From: Candidatus Frankia nodulisporulans
GTDB taxonomy: Bacteria > Actinomycetota > Actinomycetes > Frankiales > Frankiaceae
Length of the DNA stretch: 58,659 nucleotides
Reading direction: 5' to 3'
Assembly: GCF_902806475.1 (NCBI RefSeq)
Contig: NZ_CADCWS010000004.1
Location: 1 to 58,659, forward strand
Below are positions 24,405 through 33,828 of this stretch, one piece after another; positions within the stretch are counted from its first letter, which is position 1; every line of letters starts with the position of its first letter. Position numbers and translations under genes: made by a program. Under the pieces are notes generated by a model. It had not been told where the DNA came from, ran no database searches, and saw only the letters and a program-made list of their open reading frames with translations.

Positions 24405-24747
24405 TTTCGTCTCCCCCAAGGAGCGTTTCGTCGTCGGTCGTGCGGACGTCCCCCGCTGGCGCCCGTCCCGGTTGAGGATCCGGGTCTCGACAGACGTCAG
24501 ATTAGTGCGCCCAGCTGCACAGGCATGCCGTCGGGTGGCCCGTGGCCGGACCTGTCGAGCTCCGGTGGCACGGGAAGCTTCGTCGCGTTCGGTTTCAGAG
24601 GATAGGTCAACCGTCGCGACGAGCCGGACGCTATGTCCGCTCGCGGACAGTCTGCGGCGCAACCGGCGTGATGTCGACCCAGCCGACCCGGGATGCCACC
24701 GATGCCCTGGTCGGGTGGTCGGGTCAGGCCGGAGGGTGCCGGCCCGG
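24405..24747. other. intergenic region without gene
   Basis: 343 bases upstream of the ABC operon. No frame has coding third-position bias and no clear hairpin was found. The promoter of the minus-strand operon should lie here, near 24410-24500, where the DNA is less GC-rich. Confidence 0.4.
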
Positions 24748-25038
24748 TCAGCCGGGGCGGCGGGTCTGGGTGGGGATGTGGGTCGCGGCGTCGAGAACGT
24801 CACACAGCTGCGCGGCCGCCGCCTGGCCGACGTCGGCGCAGCGGTCCACCCAGACCTGACGATGTTCACCGGCGTGCCGGTCCTCGACCTCCAGGGGTCC
24901 CAGGACGCCGCCCATCGCCGCCTGCAGATGCGCCCACTCGTGCGCGGCCGACCAGCTCGTGAAGGAACCGAGGTGCTCGCCGTCGTAGTCGTAGACATGG
25001 CAGGGCCGTGGGCCTGCCGGTAGGTCCGCCCTCATCAC
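24748..25038 (-). CDS. hypothetical protein
   Basis: About 97 residues from GTG 25038, which has GAAGGG 6 bases upstream; an ATG at 25077 would add 13 residues but lies inside the -10-like TATGAT (25077-25072). Sequence VMRADLPAGPRPCHVYDYDGEHLGSFTSWSAAHEWAHLQAAMGGVLGPLEVEDRHAGEHRQVWVDRC has strong coding bias and conserved-looking Tyr/Trp/His residues. No membrane segment. HVYDYDGEHLGSFTSW-AHEWAHL is reminiscent of small actinobacterial proteins of unknown function; the His pair is not a recognisable protease motif. Confidence 0.6.
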   Translation of the reverse strand: MMRADLPAGPRPCHVYDYDGEHLGSFTSWSAAHEWAHLQAAMGGVLGPLEVEDRHAGEHRQVWVDRCADVGQAAAAQLCDVLDAATHIPTQTRRPG

Positions 25039-25098
25039 AGCCAGCCCTTCGGGGTCGGGGAAGCCATTCATGATCATAGGGTGGGGCGGGTGGGTTGA

Positions 25099-26094
25099 TC
25101 AGGTGATGATCGGCACGTTGCGCTGCCGAGGCGGCACGCCGGTGCTACCGGCGGCCCGGCCGTGGTGCCACGCGTCGGCGACGATCCGTTCAATGCTGGA
25201 ACACGGTGAGTTCCAACCAAGCTCCGCGCGGATGCGTCGGCTGTCCCCGATGAGCGCCTGCGGTTCGGCGACCGGTGGGCAGTGCACCCGGCGGACCGGA
25301 CGTCCACTGGCCCGGCCGACGGCGGCCAGCACGTCGATGACGCTCACCCCCACCCCGCTGCCCACGTTGTAGGTCGCGCAGCGTCCGGGCGCGGCCATCG
25401 TGAGCGCGGTGAGGTAGGCGGCGGCCATGTCCCCGACGTGCACGTACTCACGTAGCGCCCGGCCGTCCCCGTTGACCCGGAAGACGTCGCGCCGGCCGCT
25501 GGCGACCGCGATCGCCGCGGGGATGATGCGGCTGTCGTCGGAGTCGAAATGCCCCAGTGCCGCCCCGGCCACGTTGAACGACCGCAGGATCACCCCGCCC
25601 AGCAACCCCGTGCCGGCCCGGTGACCCAGCAGCCGTTCGGCGGCGAGCTTGGACGCCCCATAGGGGTTGGACGGGTCGGGCCGGCGGCTTTCCGGCACAC
25701 CGGTGAGGTCCATGTCGCCGTAGACGGCACAGCTGGAACCGAACACGAACGCGGGTGCCACCCCGGTCCGCTCGGTACCGGCCTCCAGCGCCGTGAGCAG
25801 GTTGGCGGTGCCGGTGAGATTGGCCTGGAAGTACCGCAGGGGCGCGGTGCGGGACTCCCGGACCCGGGTCAGCGCGGCCAGATGGCACACCCCGTCGAAG
25901 CCACGGGTGACGCCGGCCTTGGCCAGGGTCGGCGACTGCAGCAGATCCGCGACGACGACCTCGACCCCCGGTGCGAACGTGGGGGCCGCGGCCGGGTCGC
26001 GGACCATCGCCGTCACCGCGTGGCCCGCGGCGGCCAGGGCGTCCGTGACCACCGCACCGATGAAGCCGGACGCGCCGGTGACGAGTACGCGCAT
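25099..26094 (-). CDS. NAD-dependent epimerase/dehydratase (UDP-glucose 4-epimerase-like)
   Basis: 331 residues from ATG 26094. Extended-SDR features: TGASGFIG at residues 5-12, DGVCHLAALTRV, catalytic FGSSCAVYGD and NPYGASKLAAE (Tyr-x-x-x-Lys), LRSFNVAGA, and YVHVGDMAAAYLTAL with YNVGSGVGVSVIDV near the C-terminus, the GalE-type pattern. Likely epimerises a nucleotide sugar for cell-surface polysaccharide. It starts 23 bases after the XRE regulator stop on the same strand. Confidence 0.88.
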   Translation of the reverse strand: MRVLVTGASGFIGAVVTDALAAAGHAVTAMVRDPAAAPTFAPGVEVVVADLLQSPTLAKAGVTRGFDGVCHLAALTRVRESRTAPLRYFQANLTGTANLLTALEAGTERTGVAPAFVFGSSCAVYGDMDLTGVPESRRPDPSNPYGASKLAAERLLGHRAGTGLLGGVILRSFNVAGAALGHFDSDDSRIIPAAIAVASGRRDVFRVNGDGRALREYVHVGDMAAAYLTALTMAAPGRCATYNVGSGVGVSVIDVLAAVGRASGRPVRRVHCPPVAEPQALIGDSRRIRAELGWNSPCSSIERIVADAWHHGRAAGSTGVPPRQRNVPIIT

Positions 26095-26117
26095 GGTGCG
26101 GATCAGCCCGTCCCGGC

Positions 26118-27614
26118 TCAGGCGCCGGCCCGCACCCGAAGGCCGGGCAGCAGGGTCTCCCGGTGGCGCCAGGCGAGTTCGAGGCAGGCCGCCGCAGACG
26201 GGGCGATCGGCTCGGTGTCGACCAGGCGCCGCAGCGCCGCATGGGTGAACGGGATGCCCTCGGTCACCGCCCGGTTGGGGCCCGCGGTGACGACGGATCC
26301 CTCCGTGTTGCTCTGCACCATTCCACCGAAGAGCTTGTCGAAGGCGTCCGCGTCGATGACCACGACGGTGAGTATCTCGCCGAACAAGGTCAACGCATCG
26401 AGGCCGAGGCCGAAGTACGACACGCGCATCGTCCCGGCCCGCCGGGCCTGCTCGAACGAGCGGAACGGTTCGTCCGTCTCGTAGGTGATCGGGCGGGACG
26501 AGCTGCCGTCGTGCTCGGGGTTGCCGAGCAGCTCCTCGCTGAGCTCGCGCATGATGTTGTGCCACAGGTCGAAGTCGGCCTGATGGTGCACGGCGGTGAT
26601 CCCGGACGGCTGGAACACCCCGGCGGGGATCACGTGATAGACCCCACCGGCGGTGGCCACCGAGCCGGCGCTGCGCCGATGCAGGAAGAAGCTGGCCTGC
26701 CCGCCCCGGTCATGGCGGATCGTCAGCGTGTTGATGGACGGCAGCGCCACCCGACGGGCGAAGTCGAACGGGCTGCCGATCCGGGCCCGGAACGGCAGCG
26801 CCGGCCACGACAGACCGGAACCCGCCATCGCCGCGGCCGCCTCGTGGGCCACCGTCTCGCACACGTCCACCGCGTCGAAGTAGGTGGTGTGGCCGAAACC
26901 GAGGGTGGGGCGGTTGGTCGCGCTCGTCGGCGCGGTGCCGTCCCCGCTGACGTCGACCAGCCGGAAGCTCAGCCGGTTCTCGAACAGGGTCGGCCGGTCC
27001 AGATCCCGCATCGCCCGGGTGTAGCGCTGGTAGCGGGTCTGCGCGTTCGCACCGCCGAGCAGCGGACGGCTGCCGGCGGTCTCCGGCTCGTCGCCCTTGA
27101 TCAGTGGCGGTTCGACGTCGTCGCGCCAGTGCAGCTGGACGTCGTCGATGTCGACCGGCCGGTCCCACACCCAGCCCGGCCGGGACAGCAGCCCGCTGCC
27201 GAGCCGGTCGGTCTCCGGATAGAGCCGCACGGCCGCGCGGGCCAGGCTGATCCGGTGGTGGTTGAGGTGGTCACGGGTCAGCCGCCAGGCCCGCTGGCTC
27301 GCGGCGATCTGCTCGGCGGCGGCGCTGCGGGGGACGGCCTCGCGGCGCCGGTCGTTCATCGCCCCGGGGGCCAGACCCACGTCCTCGGGGGACAGTGACA
27401 GGTTCCGGGCGATGTGACGCAGAGTCGAGATGTCGTGGATCGCCCGCCGACCGCTCTCGACCTTGGAGACGTACGACTGGTCGAAACCGAGTCGATCGGC
27501 CAACTGCTGTTGGGTCAGCCCGTGGGCCTGTCGATAGGCCCTCAGGAGCTGGCCGACACCGACGCTGGCCGGAGTGGCCCGCGGCGGAGTCCAGAGCCAG
27601 GTGTGACCAGTCAC
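26118..27614 (-). CDS. XRE-type regulator with C-terminal Nudix-like domain
   Basis: 498 residues from GTG 27614 with GAGAGGA upstream. The Cro/CI helix-turn-helix spans about 18-75 (GVGQLLRAYRQAHGLTQQQLADRLGFDQSYVSKVESGRRAIHD). A middle part of unknown fold follows, then from about residue 320 a Nudix-like segment: YHVIPAGVFQP, then ADFDLWHNIMRELSEELLG, where RELSEE matches the Nudix helix REUxEE. The spacing from the glycine to the glutamate is not canonical, so it may bind a nucleoside-diphosphate ligand rather than hydrolyse it. Upstream DNA has TATGCT (27659-27654) and a GTTA/TAAC repeat (27641-27661) fitting autoregulation. Ligand and targets unknown; the adjacent epimerase is one candidate. 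Confidence 0.75.
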   Translation of the reverse strand: MTGHTWLWTPPRATPASVGVGQLLRAYRQAHGLTQQQLADRLGFDQSYVSKVESGRRAIHDISTLRHIARNLSLSPEDVGLAPGAMNDRRREAVPRSAAAEQIAASQRAWRLTRDHLNHHRISLARAAVRLYPETDRLGSGLLSRPGWVWDRPVDIDDVQLHWRDDVEPPLIKGDEPETAGSRPLLGGANAQTRYQRYTRAMRDLDRPTLFENRLSFRLVDVSGDGTAPTSATNRPTLGFGHTTYFDAVDVCETVAHEAAAAMAGSGLSWPALPFRARIGSPFDFARRVALPSINTLTIRHDRGGQASFFLHRRSAGSVATAGGVYHVIPAGVFQPSGITAVHHQADFDLWHNIMRELSEELLGNPEHDGSSSRPITYETDEPFRSFEQARRAGTMRVSYFGLGLDALTLFGEILTVVVIDADAFDKLFGGMVQSNTEGSVVTAGPNRAVTEGIPFTHAALRRLVDTEPIAPSAAACLELAWRHRETLLPGLRVRAGA

Positions 27615-27735
27615 CTGCAGTCCTCTCGTCCGACAAACGTGTTACGCGAAGTGAGCATAACGAGTCGGGCATCTGCGAGCGCAGTGACATAAATCGACCA
27701 CTCCCCTTCGGGGCCGTGACCCTGCTGGATGGGTC

Positions 27736-27942
27736 TCATCCGTTTGACAGGCCGTCGTGAAGATCCCAGATGATCACAACAACGATCGCCACCAGTATCC
27801 AGCGCAGGAAGCGGATCCGGCCCCAGAAGTCACCCGCAATCCCACGTCCCGCCCGCGCGCCGAACACCAGCAGCGCAAGGAGCGCGCCGCCGACCACGAC
27901 AAGGAAGATGCCCGCATTGCTGTGGTCCACAGTGAAGACCAT
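27736..27942 (-). CDS. small two-helix membrane protein
   Basis: About 68 residues from ATG 27942 (MVFTVDHSNAGIFLVVVGGALLALLVFGARAG), with a second hydrophobic helix FLRWILVAIVVVIIWDL near the C-terminus and a basic loop between. Strong hydrophobic patterning supports a real gene, but there is no clear Shine-Dalgarno and the frame is open to 28101. Function unknown; lies between the XRE regulator and pncB. Confidence 0.55.
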   Translation of the reverse strand: MVFTVDHSNAGIFLVVVGGALLALLVFGARAGRGIAGDFWGRIRFLRWILVAIVVVIIWDLHDGLSNG

Positions 27943-28174
27943 CGCATAGTGCCCCGCCGCGCTCTTACCGTCCCCGGTAATCCATCCGCCGCCTCCGTTC
28001 TTCTCGTGCGCTCGGTTGTCGATGTGGGCGATGTGTGCCGTGTGGTGCCGACCCGGTGGGCGCGGGGCCGGCTGCCTGGTGGGCGACCGGCCGACGGCCA
28101 CCCCGGCGGCCCGCCCGGCCGCCGCCGCGCGCCGCGCGGTGACCGCCCGGCGCGCATCTGACGGGCATCGTCCC

Positions 28175-28180
28175 TACCCT
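28175..28180 (+). promoter_or_regulatory. -10 box (TACCCT) of leaderless pncB
   Basis: TACCCT is followed by six bases and then the pncB GTG, the spacing expected if transcription starts on the start codon. No clear -35 element. Confidence 0.5.
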
Positions 28181-28186
28181 GTTCGG

Positions 28187-29554
28187 GTGTCCACGGCACT
28201 TATGACCGATCGCTACGAGCTGACCATGCTGCGGGCCGCTCTGCAGTCCGGCGCGGCCCACCGCCATGTGGTCTTCGAGGTCTTCACTCGCGCGTTGCCG
28301 CCTGGCCGCCGCTTCGGCGTGCTTGCCGGCACCGGACGGCTGCTCGAAGCCCTGGCCGACTTCCACTTCGGACCGGCCGAACTCGACGTCCTGCGGGCCG
28401 ACGGGGTCGTCGATGAGGCCACGGCGGCGTGGCTGGCCGACTACCGCTTCCACGGCGACATCCACGCGTTCGCCGAGGGCGAGCCGTTCTTCGCCGGCAC
28501 CCCCGTCCTCGTCGTCGAGGGCACCTTCGGGGAGGCGGTCCTGCTGGAGACACTGGTGCTGTCGATCCTCAACCACGACAGCGCCATCGCCGCCGCGGCC
28601 GCCCGGATGGTCGCGGCCGCGGCGGCGCGGCCCTGCCTGGAGATGGGTTCGCGGCGCACCCACGAGGCGGCGGCCGTCGCGGCCGCACGAGCCGCCTACG
28701 TCGCCGGGTTCACCGCCACCTCGAACCTGGAGGCCGGTCGCACCTACGGCGTGCCCGGCGTCGGCACCAGCGCGCACGCGTTCACCCTGGCGCATCCAAG
28801 CGAAGCCGAGGCGTTCGCCGCCCAGGTCCGTGTGCTGGGCGCCGACACGACCCTGCTGGTGGACACCTACGACGTCGCCGACGGAGTGGCCGCGGCGGTC
28901 GCGGCGGCCGGCCCACGGCTGGGCGCGGTGCGCATCGACAGCGGTGACCTGGCCGCACTCGCCCGCGCCACCCGCGCCCAGCTCGATCGCCTCGGCGCCC
29001 CGAACACCCGCATCGTCGCCACCGGTGACCTCGACGAACACGCCCTCGCCCGGCTCGCCTCGAGTCCGCTCGACGGCTACGGGATCGGGACGAGCCTGGT
29101 CACCGGCTCCGGCGCGCCCACGGCGGGCTTCGTCTACAAACTGGTCGAGGTGGACGGCGCTCCCGTGGCGAAACGCTCGGTGGGCAAGGGCACCCGGGGC
29201 GGGCGCAAGCGGGTCCTGCGCCGCCACGATCCGGCCGGTCGGGCGGTGGCCGACATCGTGCTGACCGCCGCCGCGCCCGGACCCGAGCCCACGATCTCGC
29301 CCGACGCCGCCCTCTCGGCCCGTTGGGCGGGCGCCGCCGGGTCGTCCGGGGTGACCGAGAACAGTCGCGACCGGGAGCTGCTGCGCCAGCTCGTGGTGGG
29401 CGGCAAACTCGCCGAGGAGGGGCTGGTCGGGCCGGCCGGCACCGCGCGAGCCCGCGCGCACCACGCCCAGGCCTTCGCCGCCCTGCCACGAGGGGCCCGC
29501 GACGTCGGGTTCGGTCAACCCTGCCTGCCCGTCGTCCACACCGCCGGGCCCTGA
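28187..29554 (+). CDS. pncB: nicotinate phosphoribosyltransferase
   Basis: Makes nicotinate mononucleotide from nicotinate and PRPP (NAD salvage). 455 residues. N-terminal STALMTDRYELTMLRAAL is the family opening; FEVFTRALPPGRRFGVLAGTGRLLEAL, the catalytic-histidine region ILNHDSAIA, EMGSRRTHE, GFTATSNLEAG, GTSAHAF and the PRPP-binding LLVDTYD and VRIDSGD segments follow. GTG 28187 lies 6 bases after TACCCT (28175-28180), a leaderless arrangement; ATG 28202 is an alternative. The NrtR-type regulator follows 27 bases downstream, and clpS next, as at the mycobacterial pncB1 locus. Confidence 0.94.
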   Translation: MSTALMTDRYELTMLRAALQSGAAHRHVVFEVFTRALPPGRRFGVLAGTGRLLEALADFHFGPAELDVLRADGVVDEATAAWLADYRFHGDIHAFAEGEPFFAGTPVLVVEGTFGEAVLLETLVLSILNHDSAIAAAAARMVAAAAARPCLEMGSRRTHEAAAVAAARAAYVAGFTATSNLEAGRTYGVPGVGTSAHAFTLAHPSEAEAFAAQVRVLGADTTLLVDTYDVADGVAAAVAAAGPRLGAVRIDSGDLAALARATRAQLDRLGAPNTRIVATGDLDEHALARLASSPLDGYGIGTSLVTGSGAPTAGFVYKLVEVDGAPVAKRSVGKGTRGGRKRVLRRHDPAGRAVADIVLTAAAPGPEPTISPDAALSARWAGAAGSSGVTENSRDRELLRQLVVGGKLAEEGLVGPAGTARARAHHAQAFAALPRGARDVGFGQPCLPVVHTAGP

Positions 29555-29581
29555 CCGGCGGGGACCGGCCACACTGGAGGT

Positions 29582-30271
29582 GTGTCACCGCCCGCCGTCG
29601 CCGTCAGCGTGGACCTTGTCCTGCTGACCCTGCGTTCGGGTCAGCTGTGTGTGCTGCTGACCCGGCGGGTGGGCACCGACGTCTGGACGCTGCCCGGCGG
29701 GTTCGTCGACGGCGACGAGGATCTCGACACCGCCGCCGCCCGGCAGCTGGCGGCCCGGGCCGGGGTGGCCGCGACCGGTCATCTCGAACAGCTGCGCACC
29801 TACGGTGGTCCGCACCACGGGCCGCGGATCTCCGGTGTCAGCGTCGCCTACCTCGCCCTGCTCCCCGACCTGCCCGACCTGCTCGCGACCGAGCCCGAGC
29901 CGGCCGGCCGGGCCTGCTGGTGCCCGGTGGACGCCCTGACCAGCCCCCCGGAGCGGGTGCTCGCGCCCGACCATCTGCGGATCGTGGCCGACGGGGTCGA
30001 GCGGGCCCGGGCGAAGCTGGAGTACACCCCGCTGGCCGCGGCCTTCTGCGAGGACGAGTTCACCCTCGCCGATCTGCGTCGGGTCTACGAGGCGGCCTGG
30101 GGCGTCGCCCTGGACCCGCCGAACTTCCGGCGCAAGGTGCTGTCCACCCCCGGCTTCGTCGTGCCGCTGGGACGACGCACCTCGCCGCCCGGGGGAGGCC
30201 GGCCGGCCGAGCTCTACAGCCGGGGCCCGGCGACCGCGCTGCATCCACCGCTGCTGCGCCGCTCGGTCTGA
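29582..30271 (+). CDS. nrtR: NrtR-family regulator (degenerate Nudix domain plus winged helix)
   Basis: 229 residues. The N-terminal Nudix fold (VDLVLLTLRSGQLCVLLTRRVGTDVWTLPGGFVDGDEDLDTAAARQL) keeps the glycines but its box reads RQLAARAGV where an active enzyme has REUxEExGU, so the metal-binding glutamates are gone. From about residue 140 comes the winged helix typical of NrtR (LEYTPLAAAFCEDEFTLADLRRVYEAAWGVALDPPNFRRKVLSTPGFV). NrtR proteins bind ADP-ribose with a dead Nudix domain and repress NAD-synthesis genes; position right behind pncB fits exactly. GTG 29582 lies 6 bases after CACACT, so it may also be transcribed on its own. Confidence 0.85.
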   Translation: MSPPAVAVSVDLVLLTLRSGQLCVLLTRRVGTDVWTLPGGFVDGDEDLDTAAARQLAARAGVAATGHLEQLRTYGGPHHGPRISGVSVAYLALLPDLPDLLATEPEPAGRACWCPVDALTSPPERVLAPDHLRIVADGVERARAKLEYTPLAAAFCEDEFTLADLRRVYEAAWGVALDPPNFRRKVLSTPGFVVPLGRRTSPPGGGRPAELYSRGPATALHPPLLRRSV

Positions 30272-30303
30272 CTGGCCGCTCGGTCCGTGGGCGCCGAAGG
30301 CGT

Positions 30304-30309
30304 CACAAT
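30304..30309 (+). promoter_or_regulatory. -10 box (CACAAT) of leaderless clpS
   Basis: CACAAT followed by seven bases and the clpS GTG at 30317. Same geometry as the other leaderless candidates in this window. Confidence 0.5.
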
Positions 30310-30316
30310 AGGCCTC

Positions 30317-30607
30317 GTGTCTGTCACCGCCGTGTCGCCCCTCGACGTCGAGGAGGTCGACGAGTCCGTCGACGAAGATCGGCCGTGGGTCACGATCGTC
30401 TGGAACGATCCGATCAACCTGATGTCGTACGTGACGTACGTGTTTCAGAAACTGTTCGGCTACAGCCGGGCGAAGGCCCATGAGCTCATGCTCGATGTCC
30501 ACCACAAGGGCCGGGCCTCGGTCGCCACCGGTACCAGGGAGGAGATGGAAACCGACGCTGCACGCCTGCACGCCTACGGGCTGTGGGCAACTATCGCGCA
30601 GGACTGA
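30317..30607 (+). CDS. clpS: ClpS adaptor protein (N-end rule)
   Basis: Delivers N-degron substrates to ClpAP/ClpCP. 96 residues; core [71 protein letters not shown]. The N-D-x-x-N/M-x-Y-V substrate-pocket motif ([10 protein letters not shown]) and the H-x-x-G segment are intact. The leading 20 residues are acidic and flexible, as usual. GTG start 7 bases after CACAAT. Upstream pncB and downstream DUF2017 and mec keep the order found in Mycobacterium (Rv1330c-Rv1334). Confidence 0.93.
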   Translation: MSVTAVSPLDVEEVDESVDEDRPWVTIVWNDPINLMSYVTYVFQKLFGYSRAKAHELMLDVHHKGRASVATGTREEMETDAARLHAYGLWATIAQD

Positions 30608-30622
30608 CCGCGCCGTCCGCCC

Positions 30623-30657
30623 GATATCCCGGGTCCGCGCGCCGGGCCCGGGATATC
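30623..30657. terminator. terminator-like hairpin after clpS
   Basis: GATATCCCGGG (30623-30633) and CCCGGGATATC (30647-30657) pair perfectly over 11 bases around a 13-base loop, starting 16 bases after the clpS stop. No T tract. Confidence 0.65.
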
Positions 30658-31152
30658 CCGATCCCCTCCGCACACATTCGATCGGCCACGCCGAAACCGG
30701 CGCCGGGGAAGCAGTCCCCGGTGGCGGCGCCGGCCGCTATCGCCGGACGTGAAGGTAATACGTCTACGGCCTTGTTCTGGAGCGATGTCTCCGGTCCTCG
30801 CGAATCCGACCCGCTTCGTGCCGGATTTCTTGTATTCCTGTCAGGGTGGCCAGATTTTCGCCCCCGCGTGGGCGTTCAGCATCCGTCCTGATGATCTCGT
30901 CCTCGGTCAAGCGGGGTGTGCGCGACCGGATCGTCCGGGCTACCCCCTCCGGGCTACCCCCTCCGGGCTACCCCCTCCGGGCTACCCCCTCCGGGGTTCC
31001 CAGGCGCTCGCCCAGGTCCCCACAGGTGCCTGGCACGGGCTGGCCGGATGGCCCGATCCGGCCAGGCCGCCGTACGGGTCGCCCGCCGGGTCGCGGCGGC
31101 GGCTGGACTAGGCTGGCGTCGGACGCGCGCTGGACGAACAGGACGTGAGGAC
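30658..31152. other. intergenic region clpS / DUF2017
   Basis: About 500 bases between clpS and DUF2017. It holds the 14-base tandem repeat at 30937-30992. A -10-like TAGGCT near 31108 lies 39 bases before the DUF2017 start. Open frames here read as shadow or repeat translation. In Mycobacterium a P1-type peptidase gene lies between the DUF2017-equivalent and mec; it is absent here. Confidence 0.5.
30937..30992. repeat. four perfect 14-bp tandem repeats
   Basis: GGGCTACCCCCTCC is repeated four times exactly (30937, 30951, 30965, 30979), followed by a partial copy (GGGGTTCCC). Intergenic, 160 bases upstream of DUF2017. The unit length is not a multiple of three and there is no spacer, so this is a minisatellite, not a CRISPR array. 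Confidence 0.85.
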
Positions 31153-31692
31153 GTGCCCGCAGATGGCTTCCGGCGCACCAGGGCCGGCATCGAGCTGAGC
31201 CTGCCCGAGTTGGAGGCGGCACTGCTCACCGAGCTCGTCGGTCAGATCGACGGCATGCTCGAACCACCGCCGGTGGAGGATCCGTTGGAGGCACTGGTCG
31301 GGCTGCGCGACACCGCCCCACCGCCACCGGATGACCCGGCGCTGTCCCGCCTGCTGCCCGACCCGTACCCGGACGACCCGATGGCCTCGGGGGACTTCCG
31401 GCGCCGTCGTACCGACGACCTGCTCGCCCGCAAGCGTGAGGCGGCCCGCCGGGTACTGGCCGCGGTGCCGGCTCCCGGCCGGGTGCTGGTGCTCGACGAG
31501 ATCGCGGCGCAGGACTGGCTGACCACGCTCAACGACCTGCGTCTGGTGCTGGGTACCCGGCTGGGTCTCACCGACGACGACTCGACGGGCGAGCTCGAAC
31601 ACCTGGCCGCCGACGACCCGCGCCGGCCGCTGGCGGCCGTGTACGGGTTTCTCACCGAACTGCTCGACGACCTCACCCGGGCGCTGGGCTGA
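31153..31692 (+). CDS. DUF2017 family protein
   Basis: 179 residues from GTG 31153, preceded by GTGAGGAC (Shine-Dalgarno about 5 bases away). Opening PADGFRRTRAGIELSLPELEAALLTELVGQIDGML and the later DDLLARKREAARRVLAAVP ... WLTTLNDLRLVLGTRLGLTDD ... YGFLTELLDDLTRAL are the DUF2017 pattern. Members are nearly always found directly after clpS in actinobacteria; mostly helical, cytoplasmic, role unknown, possibly linked to ClpS function. Confidence 0.88.
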   Translation: MPADGFRRTRAGIELSLPELEAALLTELVGQIDGMLEPPPVEDPLEALVGLRDTAPPPPDDPALSRLLPDPYPDDPMASGDFRRRRTDDLLARKREAARRVLAAVPAPGRVLVLDEIAAQDWLTTLNDLRLVLGTRLGLTDDDSTGELEHLAADDPRRPLAAVYGFLTELLDDLTRALG

Positions 31693-31757
31693 TCGACCCG
31701 AGTCCGATCACCCGGGTCAATCGTCGCAGCCGTGAGCCCATCGCCCCGTCCGCGTCG

Positions 31758-31763
31758 TACGGT
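31758..31763 (+). promoter_or_regulatory. -10 box (TACGGT) of leaderless mec
   Basis: TACGGT followed by six bases and GTG 31770. Suggests that the mec-cysO-cysM unit has its own leaderless promoter. Confidence 0.5.
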
Positions 31764-31769
31764 GGGCCA

Positions 31770-32174
31770 GTGCTGCGAATCGACCGTGCCTGTTATGAGG
31801 CGATTGTCGCTCATGCCCGGCGTGACCACCCGGACGAGGCGTGTGGCGTGGTCGCCGGGCCCGCGGGCTCGGACCGGCCGGAGCGGTTCATCCCGATGGA
31901 GAACGCCGAGCGCTCACCGACGTTCTACGCGTTCGACTCCATGGAGCAGCTGCGGGTCTGGCGGGAGATGGACGATCGCGACGAGGAGCCTGTCGTGATC
32001 TACCACTCGCACACCGCGACCGAGGCCTACCCGTCGCGGACGGACATCTCGCTGGCGGGCGAGCCCGGTGCCCACTACGTGCTGGCGTCGACCCGGGAGC
32101 CCGACAGCATCGAGTTCCGCTCGTTCCGGATCCTCGACGGTCAGGTCACCGAGGAGCCGGTGGAAATCGTCTGA
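31770..32174 (+). CDS. mec: Mec-type JAMM/MPN+ metalloprotease
   Basis: 134 residues. Zn-dependent protease that in Mycobacterium releases cysteine from the CysO carrier. The JAMM motif is complete: glutamate in the N-terminal helix/strand region (DEACGVVAG) and HSHTATEAYPSRTD (H-x-H-x7-S-x2-D) near residues 75-88. GTG start 6 bases after TACGGT. It precedes cysO and cysM, the same order as Rv1334-Rv1336. Because the CysO here is extended beyond its di-glycine, this protease may also trim the precursor, as QbsD does for QbsE (inference). Confidence 0.92.
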   Translation: MLRIDRACYEAIVAHARRDHPDEACGVVAGPAGSDRPERFIPMENAERSPTFYAFDSMEQLRVWREMDDRDEEPVVIYHSHTATEAYPSRTDISLAGEPGAHYVLASTREPDSIEFRSFRILDGQVTEEPVEIV

Positions 32175-32271
32175 CCTGTCCGGGCGTTATCCTCCCGACG
32201 TCGCCCGCCGGACACCGTCGTCCGGAGCCCGCACGTCCCAGCTGTCGCCGCCCGGGTCCAGGGGTCCACGA

Positions 32272-32301
32272 GGTCCAGGGTCACGGGGTCCAGGGTCACG
32301 G
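32272..32301. repeat. two perfect 15-bp tandem repeats
   Basis: GGTCCAGGGTCACGG occurs twice in tandem in the 263-base mec/cysO gap, followed further on by degenerate AGCAGCCAG repeats (about 32340-32410). No gene in this gap. Confidence 0.7.
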
Positions 32302-32437
32302 GGCGTCGGCGGGCCCAGGCGCCGGGTCCGCGGTGCCGCCCGGGCGTCCAGCAGCGATGCGAGCCCGAGCAGCCAGCGGTCAGTAGCCAGCAGCCAGCAC
32401 AGTTCGAGCAGTCAGACACAGCCGCGAAGGGAACATC

Positions 32438-33731
<1,294 letters not shown>

Positions 33732-33828
33732 GGGCAGCCACGCTGGCCCAGGGCTCGGCCGCTGGCCCCGGCGGGGCGGCGCCGAACCCGGGCTGGCCCG
33801 CCCCGGGGGCGGGCCGCCAGAGCGGGTG

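Noticed and set aside
24361-25023. 220-residue plus-strand open frame
   Set aside because: Overlaps the starts of two minus-strand genes, lacks coding bias and a Shine-Dalgarno.
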